From Luidia sarsii (taxonomy: Eukaryota; Echinodermata; Asteroidea; Paxillosida; Luidiidae): a stretch of DNA of 64,000 nucleotides. Below are positions 12,301-21,300 of this stretch, one piece after another; positions within the stretch are counted from its first letter, which is position 1; every line of letters begins with the position of its first letter. Below the pieces are notes generated by a model. It searched no databases and had not been told where the DNA came from. It was given only the letters and a program-made list of their open reading frames with translations. A program made the translations under genes and the position numbers. Location of the stretch: assembly GCA_949987565.1 (NCBI GenBank), contig OX465114.1:1302001-1366000 (forward strand). The letters run 5' to 3'.

Positions 12301-15300
12301 GTTCTGTAGCATGGATTTCAATGATAGAATGTCTCTTGCAGAGATACTTTAAGATGCTAGAAAGCTAGATGTATTACCTAAATCCTAGCAAGAACAATTT
12401 TGACTGTGTAAGGTCCGGTTGAAATCTAAACATCACAAATTCTTGAAGATTTGTAGATTTCAGGTCATTTTGGTCAAGAAATTTACAGCATTTTTTTAAT
12501 CAAGTGTTACAGTTCAACAAATCATTTTCAGATTGCCTGCAATCTACAAATGCTGTGTGATAGACAATGAATACGACAAATAGTTGCATCATTTTGAATG
12601 CAGTAATTATTTCATTATGTCAGTGAAAAAATGCCATCTCATTCGTTTTCACCACTTTTTGTCAAAAAGAACAGAGTAGAATGCAAACTAGGTTTTGAAT
12701 GTTTTGTCATCAATCTGTATTAAACCTTTGAATAGGACGCATAATTTAAGAGCTCAAGCAGCCATATTCATGAGTTTCTCAACAAGTTGGAAACTGGAGA
12801 TACGTTTTTGCATTCACACGACGGCTTGCTCAAAAGGGTTCTGAGAATGTTACTGACCTTTTTCTGCGCATACACCCACAAGCTGGCCGTGAAGTGCGAA
12901 TAATTCTCCACATTGGAAGAGTCCGTGTACTTCTCGCAGGACTGCAGCACTTCTAAGCAGCTGAGAAATACCCAGCATGCAACGCTGCCTGTTGGCATGG
13001 AAACCTGCATAGCAACAATCGGACAGAATTGCGATTGGTTACATTCCATGCATACAGAAGTGTGCATAGGTCTCAACTGTCTTTAGTGACTTTAAACTTT
13101 AGACAATCTCGAAAAATTAGCAGAGTCTGATGTTTCGATCCTAGCAGGACCTTTCTCTGCCTTTGAGAAAGGTCCTGCTAGGATCGAAACGTCAGGCCCT
13201 CCTCATTCTTTTAAATTGTATTTTGGTCAATCAAAGGCCCTATACAACATTGGTAAAAGTCAAAAGATAGCCACAGTCTGTGTGTTAAACCATAAAACAT
13301 CCCAAAAAAAGCAATCATGCGAAGGTTTTAGCTCAAATGGTGATCTGAGAAAGTAGTAAAATGCAAACAAAACGTCACAGTTATCGCACCGTTCTGTAGT
13401 GTCAGAAATAGTTTATTACTTGCGAGTAATAAACTATTTGTTGATGTTTGAGTGAAGATTTCTCGAGAAGTGCAGCATCCCAGACCGTAAGATTTCAACA
13501 TGAGGATTATATCATGACCATCTACAAACTTTGTAAATTAGAAGGAAATCTGTGGACATCGATTTTTTCCGATCTTCCCAATGTTGTATTGGGCCTTTCA
13601 GCAGATGTTGAATACAGAAGACCAGTTGAATTAGAGAATTACCTCCAGCATCTTGACTTCTTGGACGCAGTTGTGAAGAAAGGACTGAGCTCTCAAAGCC
13701 ACTTCTAACGGGCGTTTGAGGACAAACAAGAGGGCACACTGACGAGCAAAGAGATAGTTACGCAGATCCAGCAAGGCTACACCGCCTTCCTCTAACTTGA
13801 GCCTCTTACTGGCTATGACACTGGGAAGGAGGTTGAGACCATCCCAGCATGTGCAGGGCTCCACAAAGGAGGACAGCCATGATGGGCTATCTATGGGATG
13901 GAGGTTGAAATAGTCGGAGTAGTGTTACATCAGTAAGCCATTCTGGGCTGGCCAATTCCAAACACAATTTTCTTTTTTCAGAAATGGCAGTTATTATTCA
14001 AACAAACTTCAATCAAATGTAATGCAGGCAAAGTTGAAAATGATGTCCGACAGGAATACATAAATCTTTAAACGTTGGAAACCTGATATTATGTTAACCA
14101 TTTCGCACCGGGGGTTTTTCAGTGCCGATGACCGCCATACGGGGGATTTTGAACAATGCATCATTTTCAAATCTCGCTAAAACAATCGGAACAATATACT
14201 TATGTGAAATAAATCGATAAGAGTATACTATGGGTACAAGAGAGTAAAACCTGGCACAATTCAGACGTCGTTGTGGCTTTTGTCAAGAGATTATCCGTTC
14301 GAAAAAGGGCCAAAAGTGCATCGTCAATGGACCATAACGGATGTGTGTGTGTGCGTGCGTGTACGCTGCTGACAATCCCTGACCGCAGACTCCAGGCAGT
14401 CAAATCTACGAGTTGGTCGGCCACAAACGAGCGTACAGATTACGGTAAAGAATGTGGGGGGAATTCCAATGCCAGACCGACGACCTTTGGGCTGTGTGGC
14501 ATGCAAAGACAATGTCCCCCGTGTGCTTTCAGCTGCAGTGTGGTATCCCTCGATCCTCCACAGTAAAAGTCTCACAATTGCACAATTACTGCTGCTAATC
14601 TTACAATTCATGTGGCAACTTGCGTCAAAAAGGGTCTTTGTTCTGATTCGTATTGCTTTTTTCTAAGCTGAAAAGAGTCTTTGTTTAGAATGTGGACAAT
14701 AGTGGTGCCCGGATTCGGAGGGCCCTGTCGCAAAGGCAATCCAATTGACCTCCGGATTCGGAGGTCCCGGCGCGAAGTGGTTAATCAACCTCTTAAAATG
14801 GTAAAGAAATCTTCGACTGGGCCAGGACTTGAACCAGAGACCTCTGGTTTTGTATACCAGCGCTCTTCACATCTGAGCTATCCAGCCCTTAGATGGTGGC
14901 CTTCCCAAATGGTCAACTAATCTTTGCCGGGGTGGGGTTACCAGTCAGAAGCAATTCAATCATTAACTGCCGTATATCTCCAGGGATCACACCCCCGATT
15001 TCATTCAGATGCAAACAACCAATTGTTGTAAACCTGGCTACAGCAGCTTGGGGATCACACAAAGTGCATGCAGCTTTTTCAATTTAAGTTAAACAAAATA
15101 CAGGATAAGCTGACTGGAAACATTTGAATCGAAAAATATGTGTTAAAAACCTGAAAATCCAGGTTGTGGTTTATTTCGGAATTTGAAGGTTTGTTGGCTT
15201 GATAGGTACAGAGTATTCCCCAAGAAACTGAGGCAAACCACTTGTGTTTAGATGGCAGAGAAGCAGAGTACTGATGCTTACCTCCAGCGTGTGTGTTGAT

Positions 15301-18300
15301 GATGAACTGGGAGAAGAGAGCGTCAAGCTCATCGTACTGCACCAAGGCTTCCTCATGTTGATGAAGAAGCTGAAACGTAAACGCTAGCTCCTCCTGAATC
15401 AGAGCAAAGCAGAATTCAACATGTTAACTCCTAACAATATCCCCTTTTAAAAGGAAAAAAAATAACCTCTTGACGGCGGGATTATTTTAGTGCCAATGGC
15501 CGGCACAGTGCCATTTCAAAAGCTCGCTAAACAATCAGAGAACAATAAACCTACAAAATAAATCAATAAGAGTGCACTATTTGTAACAGTGAATCAAAGG
15601 TGGCACAGTAGGAAGTCTGCGTGGCTTCTGTCAAGGAATTATCAGCCCTCAAAGATTGGCTTTTTGTGTGTAGTCCAATGGAGCATCCGAGAACTGTGTG
15701 TGCTGCTACCCTTTGATTGCAAACATTCCTGCACTGCAGCGGACAAATGATCCAGCTGGACGGCCTCAACAAAGCGTGCAATTTGTGGTAAAGGGCAGTG
15801 GGTACATTCCACAGTCTGTCCGGTGACCGCATTGGTTGTGGGGCAGGCCAGCACACTGTGAACCCCCACAATAGCGCCAATGTTACCGCTGATCTGGCAA
15901 TTCATGCAGCAACTGACATCAAAAAAGGTGTTTGTCATGATACATATTGCTGAAATGAGTCTTTGTCTACAGTTGGACAATAGCGGCGTCCAAATTTTGA
16001 AACTCCCGTATGCATGCATAGCGGCTTAGGGGTTAAGGTCCTCCATGAATGCTTGGCTGAACCATTTCGCGCCGGTTGGTTTTTCCAGTGTCCATGACTA
16101 CCATACGGGTTTTTTTTAAACAATGCATCATTTTCAAATCTATTTGGGAGGCCACCATCTAAGGGATGGATAGCTTAGATGGAAGAACACTGGTACGTTA
16201 GTCCAGAGGTCTCGGGTTCAAGTCCCGGTCCAGTCAAGCTTTTCTTTGCCAATTTTTTCAAATTGTTCCCAGTCAGTTTTTCCTTGGTTAGTTTGATTTT
16301 TCAAATCTCGCTAAAACAGTACTGCACATATCTGTGAAATAAATCAATAAGGGTATACTATGTATACAAGTGAGCCTGAGCTGTGTGGAAGTTTTTTATC
16401 AGGCATCAGGAAAAGCACTGAGCACTCAGTGCACGTCAAGCAGGCCAAACCCTCATTGAATTTTCTACGAATATGAAATGATTGCGAGGGAATTTTAAAG
16501 GGGATTTTAAAAGATTTTAGGCCTGATGATTTGATCATAGAAGATTATTTCTCAAAAGCAAATGAAAAATTCCGATCATTTCTACCTGGAGTAAAAAATA
16601 TCTGCAGAAATCCCAACCCTTCTCGTTCCGTCTCTCTCTCTCTCCTCGGACAAATTCCTCAAAGCGGTTGAGAAGACGGCTGTAAGCATTCAGAAGCAGC
16701 TGACGCAATCGGTGAATGAAGAGCTGCCAAGATTCCAAGGAGCGATTGGTGGGCACTGGGTTGTTGGGCTCATTCAGAACAATCACTCTGAGCCAAACAA
16801 AGCAAGAACACATACAAAGAACAAGCATTAAAGCCCCTACACAACATTGGTAAGATCGGAAAACAGAAATGTTTACAGATTTACATGAAACTTATGCAGT
16901 TTGAAGATGGTTATGGTAGAAACCTCTCACTGAAATATTTCTGCCTAAAATGCTGCATTTTGGGAGAAATGAGTAAAAGAAATAGTTAACATCTCACCGA
17001 GATCTAAACAATTTTTTTGGAACAGTACGGCATTGAATGTTGCATTTTTGGAGAAAGGAGTAAAAGAAATAGGTTACGTCTCACCGAGATCCAAACTATT
17101 TTTTGGAACAGTACGGTGTTGAATGCTGCATTTTTGTGAAACAAATGAAGCGGTTTTCACGATTTTCTCGGTTGGCGGATTGAGCTGAAATTTTCACAGG
17201 TGTGCTATTTCATGCATATGTTGGATCAGACAACGTATGGATGCTATTCTTTGACCTCGACCAATGTTGTGTAGGGGCTTTAACCTATGCCATGTTACAG
17301 GATTTCCCGTAGGACGCAGAAATTCTACAAATGCCAAACTACCAGTACCTGAAATTCCGTAGTCTATTTTTAGGTTTGTGAAAATGATGGTGTTATCCCA
17401 TTCACTGTTCTGTTGATATGGTTTATGATATTTTAGATTTTCTTGTATCATAATGAAGTAAATTTCATACTCTTTCCACTGGTATATGGTTTGTGTGTTT
17501 TTTGGGGGGGAAAGCTGTCATTGACAATTTTCTCTTGTAATGTACGGTGGTGTTTTTTTAGTCAGGAAGACTGTTTATGTGCTGTGACCAGTCAGGTGGA
17601 TATGGGTTAATGGTAATATCATGGATGGGAAGGGAATGACTAATCCTCACTTCATTAATCCCTGTTTTCTTTCATCTTCCCTGTCCCTTTCCCCTTTGAT
17701 CTCCAACCTCCCTCCCGTCCCTTTGATCCTCCCCACCCTTTTGTTTGTTTTCCCTTTGTTCTCCCCTCCCTTGGTGTACATCTGCATCCCACTCCCTTCC
17801 CTCTGTCATGTGTGTCGGGACTTTCCTTCCCCTGACTGTCTGTGTATGTCCCTGTCACTTTGCCTTTGAGAAAGGTCCTGCTAGGATCGCAACGTCAGGC
17901 CCTCCAACTTTTGAGATACATGTACTGCAGGTCATTTTAGTCAGTGAGCAGTTTGCAACAGTTTTTGTATTTACTTTATGTCCTTGTCACTTTGCCTTTG
18001 ATCGAAACGTCAGGCCCTCTAACTTTCAAGATTCATTTTCGTACAGGGATGTAAGTGACTGACAAAGTCATTTCCTGAAAATCACTGAAGGCCAATAAAT
18101 TTTGTGACTGCAAGTGAGCGCTTACGCGACCGAGAGATGCGATGCGAGTGAGCGTTTGACAATAAATTTATTAAAACATTTTTTTTATTTTTTTAAAAAA
18201 AATCACATCATTCCCGGTTATCCAGAAATTTCCGGAAGTCTTACATCCCTGTTCATAAGAACTGAGGAATGTACTTCACAGAAAGAAGTCCCAGAAGAAG

Positions 18301-21300
18301 CCATTTGCAGCACCTCACCTGTCACTCTGCTTGCTGCAGAAGTCACTCTTGATCTTATCTAAGACTGACGTCCTCGGAAGGAGTTTGGGCTTGTTCCCTC
18401 GTTTCAGATTGGCCGCTTCCACCAACACAATCAGCCAATCAGATATGTTGCGTTCTTTCAAAATCTGTTGCCAAGCGGCTATGTCATCCTTGACAACCAG
18501 TTTGTAGGCATCCGCATCCTGTGTAGAATCCAGATTGGTGGAGAATGAAACGGATCATCACAAAAGGAAAAGTGAAAACAAGACGAAGAATGCATCAGCC
18601 TTGCATCAATAAAGCAACTGTAACCCAAAAAATTGTTCAAAAGTTCCCAGTCAGTTTTTCCCTCTACATTATTTGCTTGACTTAGCTGCATCCACTTTGT
18701 GTGATCCCTGAGCTGCTGTAGCCAGGTTTACAACAATTGGTCGTTTGCATCTGAATGAAAGCGAGGGTGTGATCCCTGGAGATATACAGCAGTTAATGGT
18801 TGAATTGCTTCTAACTGGCACCCCCACCCCGGCAAAGACTAGTTGACTATTAGGGAAGGCCACCATCTAAGGGCTGGATAGCTCAGATGGTAAGAGCGCT
18901 GGTGTGCCAAAGACTAGTTGACTATTAGGGAAGACCACCATCTAAGGGCTGGATAGCTCAGATGGTAAGAGCGCTGGTGTGCCAAAGACTAGTTGACTAT
19001 TAGGCAAGGCCACCATCTAAGGGCTGGTTAGCTCAGATGGTAAGAGCACTGGTGTGCCAAAGGCTTGTTGACTATTAGGGAAGGCCACCATCTAAGGGCT
19101 GGATAGCTCAGATGGTAAGAGCACTGGTGTGCCAAAGACTAGTTGACTATTAGGGAAGGCCACCATCTAAGGGCTGGATAGCTCAGATGGTAAGAGCACT
19201 GGTGTGCCAAAGACTAGTTGACTATCAGGGAAGGCCACCATCTAAGGGCTGGATAGCTCAGATGGTAAGAGCACTGGTGTGCCAAAGACTAGTTGACTAT
19301 TAGGCAAGGCCACCATCTAAGGGCTGGATAGCTCAGATGGAAGAGCACTGGTGTGCCAAAGACTAGTTGACTATTAGGGAAGGCTACTATCTAAGGATTG
19401 GATAGCTCAGATGGAAGAGCACTGGTGTGCCAAAGACTAGTTGACTATTAGGGAAGGCCACCATCTAAGGGCTGGATGCCTCAGATGGAAGAGCACTAGT
19501 ACACAAAACCAGAGGTCTCATGTTGAAGTCCTGGTCCAGTCAAAGTTTTCTTGGCCAATTTAATAAGTTTAATAAATTTATTAAGTTTAAGCATTTAATA
19601 ATAATACAATTGTGGCTTTGGTGGCAAGCCTTCATATCAGTATTCTCTGATATTGGGGCTATTGTTTGGCCGTATTTTCTACTCACAGCACAATCAGTGA
19701 AGTAAATATGGAAGCATGGTTTCCTGAAGAGCGTGCGTTCAATTTCCTTGGCCAGGTGCTCAGGGTTAAAGTTCACAAAGTTCACATCCACAAACACCAA
19801 CTTAGGAGCTCTTCCATAGGACCTGAAAAAAACCCATTCCGATTGTAAATATACATCAGCAACATATCATTCAGCAATAATCATTCACATTTGGGATAAG
19901 ACGTGAAGGTTTGCATGGTGGAAATACTAAGTAGAAGGTTTGCAGTGACATCATGTACATCATCTCTTAAGAGAAGGAGTATGATAAGACTTGAAGGTTT
20001 GCATGGTGGAAATACCAAGTAGGAGGTTTGTGGTGACACCATGTACATCATCTCTTAAGAGAAGGAGTATGATAAGACTTGAAGGTTTGCATGGTGGGAA
20101 TACTAAGTGGAAGGTTTGTGGTGACACCATGTACATCATCTCTTAATAGAAGGAGTATGATAAGATTTGAAGGTTTGCATGGTGGAAATACTAAGTGGAA
20201 GGTTTGCAGTGACATCATGTAGCACTTCTCTTTCGAGAAGGAGTGTGGCTCTGAAAAGAGCCGGTAACTCAACGTTTCAGGCAGTGTGTACTCTGCCCGT
20301 CGTCAGGAGACAGTCCCAAAACCACACACTACCTAAAATATTACCAGTTCTTTTCAGAGCCACACTCCTTCTCAAAGTGTTACACGGTGTCACCGCAAAC
20401 CTTCCATTCAAATTTTTGCAAGACTGATTGTCAAACCTCTGCCATCAAACTAAAAGCTGAGTTGATTTCTAGGTCAAAATGAACTTTCCAAATTATGGCA
20501 TTGTATATTTTGCAACTTTAGGTAACAAACAAACATTGATGAATCCTGAATGATTTAGATTTGTTTGAGAATTCTACAGCTTTCTTCATGTACATTTGTA
20601 AATCTGAAAAGTAAGAGGGCCTGACGTTTGGATCAAAACAGGACCTTTCTCAGAGGCAAAGAGAAAGGTCCTGCTAGGATCGAAATGTCAGGCCCTCTAA
20701 CTTTTCAGATTGATGTATTGCAGGTCACTTTAGTCAGTGAGCAGTTTGCAACATATTTTTTTCTGTATTTACTTCTTGTTCTTTATTCTCAATAGATTCT
20801 AGTTCTATGGTTTATGATGCAGTTATTGACTCAGTCATGAAATCTTACCTCCGCCATTCTACGGGGTCTCTGGGTAACGTGTTCAACAACTCTGCTTTAA
20901 TTGAAGAAAACAATTCCTGGTCACCATGATCTGCAAGAATACAACCAAAATATTCACCAAAATTAATTCTTCTGACTGGCGCCCCCTACCTGGCAAAGAC
21001 TGGTTGACTAGTTGACTATTACTATTAGTGAAGGCCACCATCTAACAAAGGGCTGGATAGCTCAGATGGGAAGACCAAGAGCACTGGTACACAAAACCAG
21101 AGGTAAGGTTCGAATTCTGATCCAGTCAAAGTTTTCTTTGCCATTAAAAAAAAAAGTTCATAATCCTAAGTTTTTAATTCTAGTTTTTTTTCCTTCATTT
21201 GTTTGACTCCAATTGAAGGAATTAAAAAATAAATAAAAAACACTAAATAATCGTCGCCAGCAGCAACGACACATCGCGTGACTTTGATCACCCTTTCCAC

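Noticed and set aside
13700..13930. Earlier start for TRAPPC10 exon 7, including DYFNLHP
   Set aside because: It would require a non-AG acceptor and meets an in-frame stop; the ccatag acceptor at 13891 fits frame and homology.
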